Below the pieces are notes generated by a model that saw nothing but the letters and a program-made list of their open reading frames with translations, ran no database searches and had not been told where the DNA came from. From an uncultured Erythrobacteraceae bacterium (lineage in GTDB: Bacteria; Pseudomonadota; Alphaproteobacteria; Sphingomonadales; Sphingomonadaceae): a DNA stretch of 26,494 nucleotides. Positions 7,720-14,988 of this stretch are shown one piece after another. Where the stretch lies: assembly GCA_946482075.1 (NCBI GenBank), contig CAMLQG010000041.1, forward strand, positions 1 to 26,494. The letters are read 5' to 3'. The position numbers and the translations under genes were made by a program. How positions within the stretch are numbered: position 1 is the stretch's first letter; each line of letters starts with the position of its first letter.

Positions 7720-8223
7720 ATGAGCGATGACGCGCCCGACAGCCTGATCCCCTATGACGAAATCGTGCAGGAGGCCCTGCGCGCCGTCGTCGGCCGCGTG
7801 CTGGGCGAAGTGGAGCAGTCCAGCGGCCAATTGCCGGGCAATCACCACTTCTACATCACTTTCAAGACCAACGCCCCCGGGGTTTCCATCCCTGTCCATC
7901 TGCGGGAACGTTTCCCCGATGAGATGACGATCGTGCTCCAGAACAAGTTCTGGGATCTGAAAGTGGAAGAAGACGAATTCTCCGTCGGCCTGACTTTCAA
8001 CCAGATCCCGGCCAAGCTGACGATTCCCTTCGCCGCGATCACGGCTTTCGTCGATCCGGCGGTGGATTTCGGCCTCCAGTTCCAGGCCGCTGTGGCCGAC
8101 ATGGCCCCCACTCAGCCCGACCAGCCCGAAAATGATTCGCCGGAACCCGGCGAACAGCCTGACGTTGGTGGTGGAGATGACGGCTCCAATGTCGTGACGG
8201 TGGATTTCGGCCGCAAGAAGTGA
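7720..8223 (+). CDS. sspB: SspB-family ClpXP adaptor protein
   Basis: SspB delivers ssrA-tagged and other substrates to ClpXP. The 167 aa protein has the SspB fold region at about residues 8-130, including ALRAVVGRVLGEVE, HHFYITFKTNAPGVSIPVHL, MTIVLQNKFWDLKVEEDEF and FSVGLTFNQIPAKLTIPF. An acidic, disordered linker rich in D, E, P and G follows, then a basic C-terminal tail VVTVDFGRKK, which corresponds to the short ClpX-binding peptide of SspB proteins. ATG 7720 has an AGGG upstream. It is divergent from hisB and followed 39 bases later by a small basic protein. Confidence 0.93.
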   Translation: MSDDAPDSLIPYDEIVQEALRAVVGRVLGEVEQSSGQLPGNHHFYITFKTNAPGVSIPVHLRERFPDEMTIVLQNKFWDLKVEEDEFSVGLTFNQIPAKLTIPFAAITAFVDPAVDFGLQFQAAVADMAPTQPDQPENDSPEPGEQPDVGGGDDGSNVVTVDFGRKK

Positions 8224-8262
8224 TCGGACTGCCCTCGCGATCGAGGCGAGGATGAAGCGATT

Positions 8263-8643
8263 ATGGCCAGAGACGATCCCCAGACCGTATCCCGCAAGCG
8301 CCTTGGCGCCAAGCATCACGCAAAGCGGGCGATCGGCAAGATTCCCGCGCCCACCAGCAATCCGGTCACCAATCTCATCATCGCCGACATAGTCCTGCGG
8401 GCGGCATCGCGCCTCCTGCGCCGGGGCGTGGAGCGTGCCTTCATCGGAGTAAAGCATTCCCCGCACGAGGCGAAGGCCGTGCTCGCGCGCGGCAGCGCGA
8501 CGAAATCGCTCGCCAGTTCCGCGGTGGCGCGCTTCGCCACGAAATCGCCGCAGGGCGCGATCCTGGTCGGCACGGCGCTGGTGGTGAAAGCGCTTTACGA
8601 CCGCGCGCAGGACCGGCGCGCGGGCAGACGACAGGTGGTATAA
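8263..8643 (+). CDS. Small basic protein of unknown function
   Basis: I do not recognise this 126 aa protein. It is rich in Arg, Lys and Ala, has no signal peptide, and shows two amphipathic or hydrophobic stretches: TNLIIADIVLRAASRLL (about 37-53) and GAILVGTALVVKALYD (about 98-113). The second could be a marginal membrane helix or a hydrophobic core helix. A GAGGA sequence precedes ATG 8263. It lies 39 bases after sspB on the same strand and probably shares its transcript. Codon use matches its neighbours, so it looks like a genuine lineage-specific gene rather than a spurious frame. Confidence 0.7.
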   Translation: MARDDPQTVSRKRLGAKHHAKRAIGKIPAPTSNPVTNLIIADIVLRAASRLLRRGVERAFIGVKHSPHEAKAVLARGSATKSLASSAVARFATKSPQGAILVGTALVVKALYDRAQDRRAGRRQVV

Positions 8644-8653
8644 CTGCCTCACC

Positions 8654-8687
8654 CCGTTCGTGTCGAGCTTGGTCGAGACACGAACGG
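8654..8687. repeat. Short palindromic repeat upstream of gmk
   Basis: Perfect 11-base arms CCGTTCGTGTC (8654-8664) and GACACGAACGG (8677-8687) flank a 12-base loop GAGCTTGGTCGA. The CCGTTCG ends and the AGCTTG.TCGA core are shared with the larger palindromes at 17228 and 22813, so it appears to be a short member of the same family. It begins 11 bases after the preceding stop and could also act as a transcript end or mRNA stabiliser. Confidence 0.8.
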
Positions 8688-8749
8688 ATGTTGTTGGTTG
8701 CATCCCTCTCCCTCTTGATTCCCGCCCCCTCCTTGCGCCAACAGCGCGC

Positions 8750-9382
8750 ATGGCTTCCACAAACACGCAACGCCGCGGCCTGATGTTCGTGCTGTCCTCG
8801 CCCTCCGGCGCGGGCAAGACGACGATCGCGCGCAAGCTGCTCGCCGCCGAAGCCAATCTCGCCATGTCGGTATCCGTCACCACGCGGCCGATGCGTCCGG
8901 GCGAAGTGGACGGAAAGGACTATCATTTCGCGAGCCAGGCCGAATTCGATGCCCAGGTGGCGGACAACGCCTTTCTCGAATGGGCGGAAGTCTTCGGCAA
9001 TTGCTACGGCACGCCGCGCGCGCAGATCGAGGCGGGGCTTGTCGCGGGGCAGGACTATCTCTTCGACATCGACTGGCAGGGCACGCAGCAGCTTTACCAG
9101 CGCGCCGGCGACGATGTGGTGCGCGTCTTCCTCCTGCCGCCCAGTATCGGGGAACTGGAGCACCGCCTGTCCTCGCGCGGGACCGACAGCGCAGACGTGA
9201 TCGCCGGAAGGATGGCCCGCGCGCGCTCCGAAATCAGCCACTGGGACGGCTACGACTACGTCGTGGTCAACAACGACATCGAAACCTGCTTCGAGCAGGT
9301 GCGCACGATCCTGCATGCCGAACGGCTGCGCCGCGCGCGCCAGACCGGCCTGGTCGATTTCGTGCGCGGCCTGATGCGCTGA
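8750..9382 (+). CDS. gmk: Guanylate kinase
   Basis: Gmk phosphorylates GMP to GDP with ATP. From ATG 8750 the protein is 210 aa (MASTNTQRRGLMFVLSSPSG). It has the P-loop SSPSGAGKTT (about 16-25), the GMP-binding segment SVSVTTRPMRPGEVDGKDYHF, the conserved FLEWAEVFGNCYGTP, and DIDWQGTQQLYQ with the conserved aspartates. Upstream in-frame starts run through the palindromic repeat and give sequence foreign to the family. No strong ribosome site is visible before 8750, so the exact start is slightly uncertain. It is transcribed toward the VOC gene, only 7 bases apart. Confidence 0.97.
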   Translation: MASTNTQRRGLMFVLSSPSGAGKTTIARKLLAAEANLAMSVSVTTRPMRPGEVDGKDYHFASQAEFDAQVADNAFLEWAEVFGNCYGTPRAQIEAGLVAGQDYLFDIDWQGTQQLYQRAGDDVVRVFLLPPSIGELEHRLSSRGTDSADVIAGRMARARSEISHWDGYDYVVVNNDIETCFEQVRTILHAERLRRARQTGLVDFVRGLMR

Positions 9383-9389
9383 GCCTGGC

Positions 9390-9848
9390 TCAGGCCAGAC
9401 GCTGATCGAACTGGACGAGATTGCCGTCCGGATCGCGCAACACGCAGCTGCGCACCGTCCCGCCCGTCCTCTCGCCATACAGAATCGCGTCGTGATCGCC
9501 CGGCGGGACGACCACATGCGCGCCCGCATCCAGGGCCCGCTGATGGATCGCGTTCACATCGTCCGCCCAGAAGCCGTAATGGTGATAGCCGTAGTCGAAG
9601 AAAGGCTTGGGTTCGACACCACCCTTGCGCGCGTGATGGTCGAGCACGATGAAGGCTTCGTCCCCGCCATCCTTCCAGCGCATATAGACCCCGCGCCTTG
9701 TATGGGCGGCCAGTTCGCCCATCGCTTCGAATTCCTCGGTATCGTCGAAAGTCGCTTCGAGGCCAACGACGTCGCGATAGAAGCGTACCGCCGCATCCAT
9801 GTCGCTGACGCCGATCGCCACGTGAGACAGGTTCCTGATGGACATCAT
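9390..9848 (-). CDS. VOC-family (glyoxalase/dioxygenase superfamily) protein
   Basis: A single vicinal-oxygen-chelate domain protein of 152 aa. Paired beta-alpha-beta-beta-beta modules are visible: LSHVAIGVSDMDAAVRFYRD at the start with the first metal-binding His, FDYGYHHYGFWADDV in the middle, and CVLRDPDGNLVQFDQ at the end. The substrate cannot be told from sequence; dioxygenases, glyoxalase I and resistance proteins share this fold. ATG 9848 is preceded by GGGAG at good spacing, with a second ATG directly after. It is convergent with gmk, and a small GCCTG-GCT-CAGGC hairpin covers the junction at 9383-9395. Confidence 0.88.
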   Translation of the reverse strand: MMSIRNLSHVAIGVSDMDAAVRFYRDVVGLEATFDDTEEFEAMGELAAHTRRGVYMRWKDGGDEAFIVLDHHARKGGVEPKPFFDYGYHHYGFWADDVNAIHQRALDAGAHVVVPPGDHDAILYGERTGGTVRSCVLRDPDGNLVQFDQRLA

Positions 9849-9993
9849 GATATCTCCCAACCGGATTCCGTGCGATCCGTCGGTTTCCGTCTAGCAGACC
9901 GCGTGGGCAACGGAAGATCGCAGCGCGGCCCCTTGCCGCTCATGCGGTAACCCGTTAGGCGCGGCGCGAAACGAAACGCAGGAGCCGCTCATC

Positions 9994-10833
9994 ATGTCCG
10001 CCCAACTCGAAACCGCGATCGAAGCCGCCTGGGAAGCGCGCGACACCGTCACGTCGGCGAGCGACGATGTGCGTGCGACGGTGGAAGCTGCGCTGGCTCT
10101 CCTCGAAAGCGGCGAAGCGCGCGTGGCGGAACCGGACGGCCAGGGCGGCTGGAAAGTCAACCAATGGCTCAAGAAGGCGGTGCTGCTGTCCTTCCGCCTG
10201 AACGACAACGTCGCGATCGAAGCCGGATCGGGCGGCGCACCCGCTTTCGACAAGGTGCCTTCCAAATTCGCCGGCTGGGGCGACAACCAGTTCAAGGCGG
10301 CCGGTTTTCGCGTGGTTCCGGGTGCGGTCGCCCGTCGCGGCAGCTTCATCGGCAAGGGCGTGGTCCTGATGCCGAGCTTCGTGAACATCGGCGCCTATGT
10401 CGATGAAGGCACGATGGTCGACACCTGGGCCACGGTCGGCAGCTGCGCCCAGATCGGCAAGAACGTCCATATATCGGGCGGCGCCGGCATCGGCGGCGTG
10501 CTCGAGCCGCTGCAGGCCGGCCCAGTCGTGATCGAGGACGGCGCTTTCATCGGCGCGCGTTCCGAAGTGGCCGAAGGCGTCGTGGTCGGCCAGGGCGCGG
10601 TGCTGTCCATGGGCGTATTCATCGGCGCGTCGACCAAGATCGTCGATCGCGCGACGGGCGAAGTTCACATCGGCAAGGTCCCCCCCTATGCCGTGGTCGT
10701 GCCCGGCTCCATGCCCGGCAAGCCCCTGCCCGACGGCACCCCCGGCCCGTCGCTCTATTGCGCGGTCATCGTGAAGACGGTGGACGCGCAGACCCGCTCC
10801 AAGACCGGGATCAACGAACTCCTGCGGGACTGA
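9994..10833 (+). CDS. dapD: Tetrahydrodipicolinate N-succinyltransferase
   Basis: DapD transfers succinate from succinyl-CoA to tetrahydrodipicolinate in the lysine/diaminopimelate pathway, which feeds peptidoglycan. The 279 aa protein has the helical N-terminal domain (to about 95), a left-handed beta-helix of hexapeptide repeats (about 100-235) with [40 protein letters not shown] and [20 protein letters not shown], and a C-terminal strand region ending [17 protein letters not shown] lies nine bases before ATG 9994. dapE is not adjacent within the window. Identification is clear. Confidence 0.98.
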   Translation: MSAQLETAIEAAWEARDTVTSASDDVRATVEAALALLESGEARVAEPDGQGGWKVNQWLKKAVLLSFRLNDNVAIEAGSGGAPAFDKVPSKFAGWGDNQFKAAGFRVVPGAVARRGSFIGKGVVLMPSFVNIGAYVDEGTMVDTWATVGSCAQIGKNVHISGGAGIGGVLEPLQAGPVVIEDGAFIGARSEVAEGVVVGQGAVLSMGVFIGASTKIVDRATGEVHIGKVPPYAVVVPGSMPGKPLPDGTPGPSLYCAVIVKTVDAQTRSKTGINELLRD

Positions 10834-10862
10834 TCGCGCAAGCAGGCATACTCTGCGCATCC

Positions 10863-10887
10863 GGAACGTTTCCCTGCCCCATCCGTA
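10863..10887 (+). promoter_or_regulatory. Candidate EcfG (general stress response) promoter
   Basis: GGAAC at 10863-10867 is followed after exactly 16 bases by CGTA (10884-10887). The alphaproteobacterial EcfG/SigT consensus is GGAAC-N16/17-CGTT, so one base differs. It lies 51 bases before the ATG of the small membrane protein gene, and its likely transcription start near 10894 would give a leader of about 45 bases containing the 10901-10918 hairpin. The downstream genes are of a small stress-type character, which fits. Confidence 0.5.
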
Positions 10888-10900
10888 GAATCTTCCATGG

Positions 10901-10918
10901 ACGGCGCATCCGCGCCGT
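10901..10918 (+). promoter_or_regulatory. Leader hairpin before the small membrane protein gene
   Basis: Perfect 7-base arms ACGGCGC (10901-10907) and GCGCCGT (10912-10918) enclose the loop ATCC, with possible extra CCAT/ATGG pairing outside. No T-run follows on either strand, so it is not a typical terminator. It lies 20 bases before the start codon and just upstream of the GGGAG ribosome site. Confidence 0.4.
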
Positions 10919-10938
10919 ATGGGTACGGGAGAACCATC

Positions 10939-11091
10939 ATGGAAAAGCAGGGAGACGAAGTCCACATCCAAACGGATGAGGCACGTGGCGGGGCGACGCC
11001 GCATATCATGCGCTATGTCCTGGTGATCAGCCTGCTCCTGGCGATCGCCTTCCTGTCGATCACCTGGATCACCGGCGCGCTGATCAACTAG
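10939..11091 (+). CDS. Small single-pass membrane protein (50 aa)
   Basis: A 50 aa protein with a charged N-terminal half (MEKQGDEVHIQTDEARGG) and one strong membrane helix, MRYVLVISLLLAIAFLSITW, followed by ITGALIN. The N-terminus is probably cytoplasmic. ATG 10939 is chosen because GGGAG lies eight bases upstream; an earlier in-frame ATG at 10897 would run through the leader hairpin. It lies behind the candidate EcfG promoter and 12 bases before the DUF3008 gene, so the two are probably one stress-induced unit. No biochemical function can be assigned. Confidence 0.75.
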   Translation: MEKQGDEVHIQTDEARGGATPHIMRYVLVISLLLAIAFLSITWITGALIN

Positions 11092-11103
11092 GAGTATCGA
11101 GCC

Positions 11104-11286
11104 ATGCCTGCCACTTCCAAGGCGCAGCAGAAAGCCGCCGGGGCGGCCTTGTCGGCCAAGCGCGGCGAAACGAAGAAGAAGGACCTCCAGGGCGCCTCGA
11201 AGGGCATGTATGACAGCATGAACGAGAAGCAGCTGGAAGAGCTGGCCCACACCAAGCGCAAGCGCCTGCCCGACAAGAAAGGCTGA
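11104..11286 (+). CDS. DUF3008-family small basic protein
   Basis: This 60 aa protein reads MPATSKAQQKAAGAALSAKR followed by a Lys-rich stretch and SKGMYDSMNEKQLEELAHTK, ending KRLPDKKG. That arrangement is the signature of DUF3008, a family of small, highly charged, probably disordered proteins widespread in proteobacteria; function unknown. Its ATG follows TAGGAG at close spacing, 12 bases after the small membrane protein gene. Its stop is only one base away from the convergent stop of the dipeptidase gene. Coding potential is supported by the family match in spite of the short length. Confidence 0.88.
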   Translation: MPATSKAQQKAAGAALSAKRGETKKKDLQGASKGMYDSMNEKQLEELAHTKRKRLPDKKG

Positions 11287-11287
11287 C

Positions 11288-12592
11288 TTATTCGGGCACC
11301 GGGGTTTCGATCGGAGGATCGCCCCGGTGCGTCGCGGCATAGGCTTCCACCGCGCGTAGCACGCGCATCATGTTCCCGCTGGAGATCTTCTCCAGTTCGG
11401 CTTGGCTGAAACCGCGTCGGGCCAGTTCCGCAAACAGAGCGGGATAACCCGAAACGTCTTCCATGCCGCTCGGCCCCTTTTCCATCCCGTCATAATCGCC
11501 GCCGACGCCCAGATGATCCACGCCGATCCGCCGCGCGATATGTTCGACATGATCGGCCACGTCGGATACGGTCGTTTCCGGCTCCGGATTGGCGCGTTTC
11601 CATTCGACCAGCCCAGCCTTCACTTCCGCCTCGTCGGCCGGAAACAGGATTTTCAGCCGCGCTTCCTCGCCCGCCAGCCGGGCACCCCATTGCCGGCGCG
11701 CTTCGCTGGCATAGGCGGGCAGCGCCACCACCATCACGATGCCGCCATTCTGCTTCACCCGATCCAGTACTGCATCGGGGACATTGCGCATATGCGCGTC
11801 CACCGTCCGCGCACCCGAGTGGCTGAAAATGACCGGGGCCTGGGCGACATCCAGCGCGGCATTCATCGTCTGCTCGCTGACATGGCTGAGATCGACCAGC
11901 ATGCCGATCCGGTTCATCTCGCGCACCACGTCGCGGCCGAAATCGGTGAGGCCGCCATGTTCCGGCCCGTCGGTCGCGCTGTCGGCCCATTCGATGTTCT
12001 TGCTGTGAGTCAGCGTCATGTAGCGTACGCCCAGCGCGTACATCTGGCGCAGCACGGCCAGGCTCGAATGGATCGAATGCCCGCCTTCCATCCCCATCAG
12101 CGACGCGATCCTGCCCGATTTCATCGCGCTGTCGACGTCGGCCGAGGTAAGGCAAAGCTGCAGATCGGCAGGATAGCGCGCGATCAGCCGCTTGGTGACG
12201 TCGACCTGCTCCAGCACGGCCTGCACCGCATCCGCGCCCTTGAGATCGGCCGTGACGAAGACCGACCAGAACTGCGCGCCCACATGGCCCCTGCGCAGGC
12301 GGGCGAGGTCGGTCTGCATCGCGGTGCCCGTCTTGCCGGTGGATGCCGTATCGCGCGTATCCCCGAAATTCACACCCGCGATGACATTGCGGAAGCGCGC
12401 GCGCAGCTGGATCGGCACGTCATTATGCCCGTCCCAGACCGGAGCCGCCTGGAGCGCTGCCCGGGCCGTCAGCTCTTCCGGGCTCGGTGGAGCCGGCGGC
12501 GGCGCGGCCAGATCAGCGGGAACGTCCTGCGCGGCAAGCGGTGCCGTACCAAGGGCGGCCAGGACCAGCCCCGTCATCAACCATGCGCGCAT
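11288..12592 (-). CDS. Secreted M19-family (renal type) dipeptidase
   Basis: Membrane-dipeptidase-type zinc metallopeptidase, expected to cleave dipeptides in the periplasm or at the cell surface. From ATG 12592 it is 434 aa: signal peptide MRAWLMTGLVLAALGTAPLA cleaved near AAQD, then the barrel domain. Metal-site residues are visible: H56 and D58 in WDGHNDVP, E169 in GMEGGHS, H237 in LVDLSHVSE, H258 in IFSHSGAR. The GVGGDYDGM motif lies near the C-terminus. GGGAG is placed five bases before the ATG. Some members hydrolyse D-amino-acid dipeptides or beta-lactams; specificity here is unknown. No neighbour hints at a pathway. Confidence 0.95.
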   Translation of the reverse strand: MRAWLMTGLVLAALGTAPLAAQDVPADLAAPPPAPPSPEELTARAALQAAPVWDGHNDVPIQLRARFRNVIAGVNFGDTRDTASTGKTGTAMQTDLARLRRGHVGAQFWSVFVTADLKGADAVQAVLEQVDVTKRLIARYPADLQLCLTSADVDSAMKSGRIASLMGMEGGHSIHSSLAVLRQMYALGVRYMTLTHSKNIEWADSATDGPEHGGLTDFGRDVVREMNRIGMLVDLSHVSEQTMNAALDVAQAPVIFSHSGARTVDAHMRNVPDAVLDRVKQNGGIVMVVALPAYASEARRQWGARLAGEEARLKILFPADEAEVKAGLVEWKRANPEPETTVSDVADHVEHIARRIGVDHLGVGGDYDGMEKGPSGMEDVSGYPALFAELARRGFSQAELEKISSGNMMRVLRAVEAYAATHRGDPPIETPVPE

Positions 12593-12664
12593 GAGCACTC
12601 CCTTTGCCGGCCCTGAATGCGGTTCGGCCCAGGCGATCGAGAATGCGCCGCGCGGAGGAGAATC

Positions 12665-13222
12665 TCAATCCTCGTCGGCTTCGTCGCCCCAGTCCTCGTC
12701 TTCTTCGACGCGGGCATAGGTGCCGGTCAGGAGAGCCACGCCGACGACATGGCCTTCCATCGCCGCGACCAGCTGGTCGCGCGTGGCGCCGGGCATCACG
12801 GTGAGCGGGAGATCCAGCGCGAAGAGCTGAAAGACATAGGAATGCGCGTCATCGTCCTGCGGCGGGGCGGGCGGCAACCATTCGCTGTTGCCGCGCGCAT
12901 TCTTGCCGACGCGCGGGGGCACTTCGCCTTCGAGCAGCTGGCCTTTCTGGGCGGCCAGGCCCCAGACCAGCCAGTGGCAGGCCGGCCCTTTCGCCGCATC
13001 CAGATCTTCGACCGCGAGCACGAGCTCGGCCGCGCCCGGAGGCGGCGCGCTCCACTCCAGCGGTGGAGCGACGGGATCCTCCTCATCCGCCGTGAAGCAC
13101 GGATCGAGCTCCTCCCCATTGTCGAAAGCCGCGCTTTTCAGCGCGAAGCCGGACTTGCCGATCAACCCTTCCCCGCCAAGGCGGGCGACGAGCAGGCGCG
13201 TATCGGAATGGTGGTCGGCCAT
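12665..13222 (-). CDS. PEBP-family protein (YbhB/YbcL type)
   Basis: A phosphatidylethanolamine-binding-protein fold protein of 185 aa without a signal peptide. The anion-site motifs are present: LVLAVEDLDA (about 68-77), CHWLVWGL with the signature histidine at about 83, and HSYVFQLFALDLPL (about 127-140). Bacterial members such as YbhB have no firmly established role. An unusual feature is the very acidic C-terminal tail VEEDEDWGDEADED. It is on the same strand as, and downstream of, the 375 aa membrane protein gene, but the hairpin terminator between them suggests a separate promoter. Confidence 0.9.
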   Translation of the reverse strand: MADHHSDTRLLVARLGGEGLIGKSGFALKSAAFDNGEELDPCFTADEEDPVAPPLEWSAPPPGAAELVLAVEDLDAAKGPACHWLVWGLAAQKGQLLEGEVPPRVGKNARGNSEWLPPAPPQDDDAHSYVFQLFALDLPLTVMPGATRDQLVAAMEGHVVGVALLTGTYARVEEDEDWGDEADED

Positions 13223-13295
13223 GGAGAAGATCCTGTTGCGGTAGGACGCGGGGCTTTCGCGCGGTTCGAACGCGGTGGCAAGACCCTAAACGGAA

Positions 13296-13321
13296 ATGGG
13301 GCGGCCCGGGAGCCGCCCCAT
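13296..13321 (-). terminator. Rho-independent terminator after the Ala/Pro-rich membrane protein gene
   Basis: Perfect 10-base arms ATGGGGCGGC (13296-13305) and GCCGCCCCAT (13312-13321) enclose a 6-base loop. On the minus strand the stem is followed by TTTCCGTTT. It begins 28 bases after the stop at 13350, as expected for a terminator of that gene. Confidence 0.7.
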
Positions 13322-13349
13322 CCGGTCGATCGACGTAAACCGGTCCTGT

Positions 13350-14477
13350 TCAGGCCGGGGCGAATCCGCGCGGCGGTGCGATATTCCAGTCCCGACGGAA
13401 CTTCGCGATATCGAAATTCGGACGCGCATCCTCGAAGCGGCGATGCAGGGACTGGAGGATCAGGCGGGCCCGCTTGCGACGCGCCTTGCGCGACTGAAAC
13501 GGATTCACCCGATCGGGTTCGGCTTCGACCATCTGCTGGATCAGCTCTTCGCGCTCTTCCGGATCGGTCGGAACCGAAGCGGGCGTGATATTCGACACCG
13601 AATTGACGGTGGAGGGCAACGAGGAGGCGAGCGGCTCGAGCAGCTTGGGAGCGAGTCGCGTCGCTACGAACGGCTTGGGCGTTTCCTGCTTGCCGGCCGC
13701 AGCCAATGTCGCAGCGCTTGGCATGTGAGGCCGGCTCACCGGCTCCACGCCGGCCATCGGCGGCGCAACCGCCTCTTCGCTGCGAAGCGTGTCGGAGAGC
13801 CGGCGGCGAGGCGGGCCCGGCTCCCGCCGCACTTCGTAGCGCACGGGTTCTTCCATGTCGGCCATCCGGTGGCGACGACGGCGCATCGCGCCCATCACCA
13901 GGAAACCGCCCACGCCAGCCACCGCGACGGCAAGCAGTGCGGCAAGGATTGCGGCAAAGTCGTTGCCTTCCCGCACCGGAACGGGCGGCTCGGCCATGGC
14001 GGGCTCCGTCGCCGCGACCGGCTCATAAGCGTCGATCGGCATGGTATCGGCGGGGGTCATCGCGATCTCCGCGTCGGCCGCCGGAGTGACGGGGGCCGGA
14101 GCGGCAGCAGGCGTCGCCGCAGCGGCAGGCGCAGCTGCGGCCGGAAGCCGTTCGCTACGGGCGACAGGCGCACGCTCGGCCCGGACCGGCGCACGTTCGG
14201 CACGCGGCGCCGGATCGGCGCGCACATTCGTCGGCGGTTCCGGAGCCAGGCGCGTAAGCAGCTGCGGGTCCTGCGCGGGTGCAGTCACGGCAGGCGCAGG
14301 CGCGGGGATGGGCGCGGGGGAAGCCGACACCGGCGGCACCATCACGACCGGCGGAGCGGCCGCTGGAGCCCCCTGTGCCGTGCCGGCTTCCTGCGCGAAC
14401 GACGGAGTTGATCCAAACGCCAGAACAGCGGCAATCGCGGCTCCGGCAAGGCGGCTGTGTGTATATCGATATTTCAT
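13350..14477 (-). CDS. Ala/Pro-rich envelope protein with one membrane helix, unknown function
   Basis: A 375 aa protein I do not recognise as a named family. It has a signal peptide (MKYRYTHSRLAGAAIAAVLA then FGSTPSFAQ), a low-complexity Ala/Pro region at about 30-165 with a short duplicated RAERAPV unit, one membrane helix at about 174-198 (FAAILAALLAVAVAGVGGFL), a basic stop-transfer RRRRHR, and a cytoplasmic part. The C-terminal 80 residues look folded (DPEEREELIQQMVEAEPDRV; FQSRKARRKRARLILQS; NFDIAKFRRDWNI). The topology, periplasmic Pro-rich stalk plus cytoplasmic module, suggests an envelope-linked scaffold. It has its own terminator downstream. Confidence 0.75.
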   Translation of the reverse strand: MKYRYTHSRLAGAAIAAVLAFGSTPSFAQEAGTAQGAPAAAPPVVMVPPVSASPAPIPAPAPAVTAPAQDPQLLTRLAPEPPTNVRADPAPRAERAPVRAERAPVARSERLPAAAAPAAAATPAAAPAPVTPAADAEIAMTPADTMPIDAYEPVAATEPAMAEPPVPVREGNDFAAILAALLAVAVAGVGGFLVMGAMRRRRHRMADMEEPVRYEVRREPGPPRRRLSDTLRSEEAVAPPMAGVEPVSRPHMPSAATLAAAGKQETPKPFVATRLAPKLLEPLASSLPSTVNSVSNITPASVPTDPEEREELIQQMVEAEPDRVNPFQSRKARRKRARLILQSLHRRFEDARPNFDIAKFRRDWNIAPPRGFAPA

Positions 14478-14593
14478 GGCAGCGGCCTAACGGCCCGTCA
14501 AAAGAGGCGGTTTCCGCAAGTTGCGTAGATTCACGTTCAGTTGAGCTCAGCCAGCGATGAACAGATTTCCGTCAGCTCTCCGCCGCATGCCGA

Positions 14594-14988
14594 TTACTGC
14601 TGATCCGGGGAGAACTCCAGCCCGTCGCCGATCATGGCAAAGGCCGTGTCGGCCCAACGGAAGGTGTAGGTGGTGGAGAACGTGTTGGCGATTGTTCCAA
14701 TCTTTCCTCGCCATTCCCGCGAAAGCGGGAATGGCGAAGGAGAAGAACGAAGATTCCCTATGCGAAGGGGATAATCCCGAACGTGTCCACCCGCCCGCAC
14801 TCATGAACACATGCAGCTCGATCTTCAGGGCGCCGCGTTCGATCGCCACGCCGTCGAAATCATCCTCCGACGCTGGGCGCAAGCTCCGGATAAGTCACCT
14901 CCGGAACGCGCAACTCGCGCTCTTCCTCCGCTTGCGCGATGTTCGCGTAGCCAAGCGCAAGCACCGCTGCCAGGGCGGATGCTCTCAC
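14594..14988 (-). pseudogene. Decayed gene for a small secreted protein, interrupted by a palindrome
   Basis: Fragments of one protein appear in different frames along the minus strand. GTG 14988 starts a signal peptide (VRASALAAVLALGYANIAQA) and EEERELRVPEVTYPELAPSV, then stops. Another frame carries ASEDDFDGVAIERGALKIEL. A third carries GGHVRDYPLRIGNLR, then, past a 12-bp-stem palindrome, GTIANTFSTTYTFRWADTAF ending FSPDQQ. The GTG overlaps the stop of the upstream secreted-protein gene by four bases, as if once translationally coupled. At least two frameshifts plus a repeat insertion are needed to explain it. This accounts for most of the otherwise gene-free stretch 14478-14984. The rest, next to the start of the 375 aa protein gene, shows nothing else. 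Confidence 0.6.
14709..14736. repeat. Palindrome with GAAA loop inside the pseudogene
   Basis: Perfect 12-base arms CGCCATTCCCGC (14709-14720) and GCGGGAATGGCG (14725-14736) flank a GAAA tetraloop. The core CATTCCCGCGAAAGCGGGAATG is a type of dispersed palindrome found widely in proteobacterial genomes. It differs in sequence from the GTCCTTCGACAAGC family elsewhere in the window. Confidence 0.85.

Noticed and set aside
9383..9395. GCCTG-GCT-CAGGC hairpin at the gmk/VOC junction as a terminator
   Set aside because: Only a five-base stem, no T-run on either strand, and it overlaps the VOC stop codon.
7648..9529. Long minus-strand open frames opposite sspB and gmk
   Set aside because: They cover two well-identified plus-strand genes and show antisense composition.
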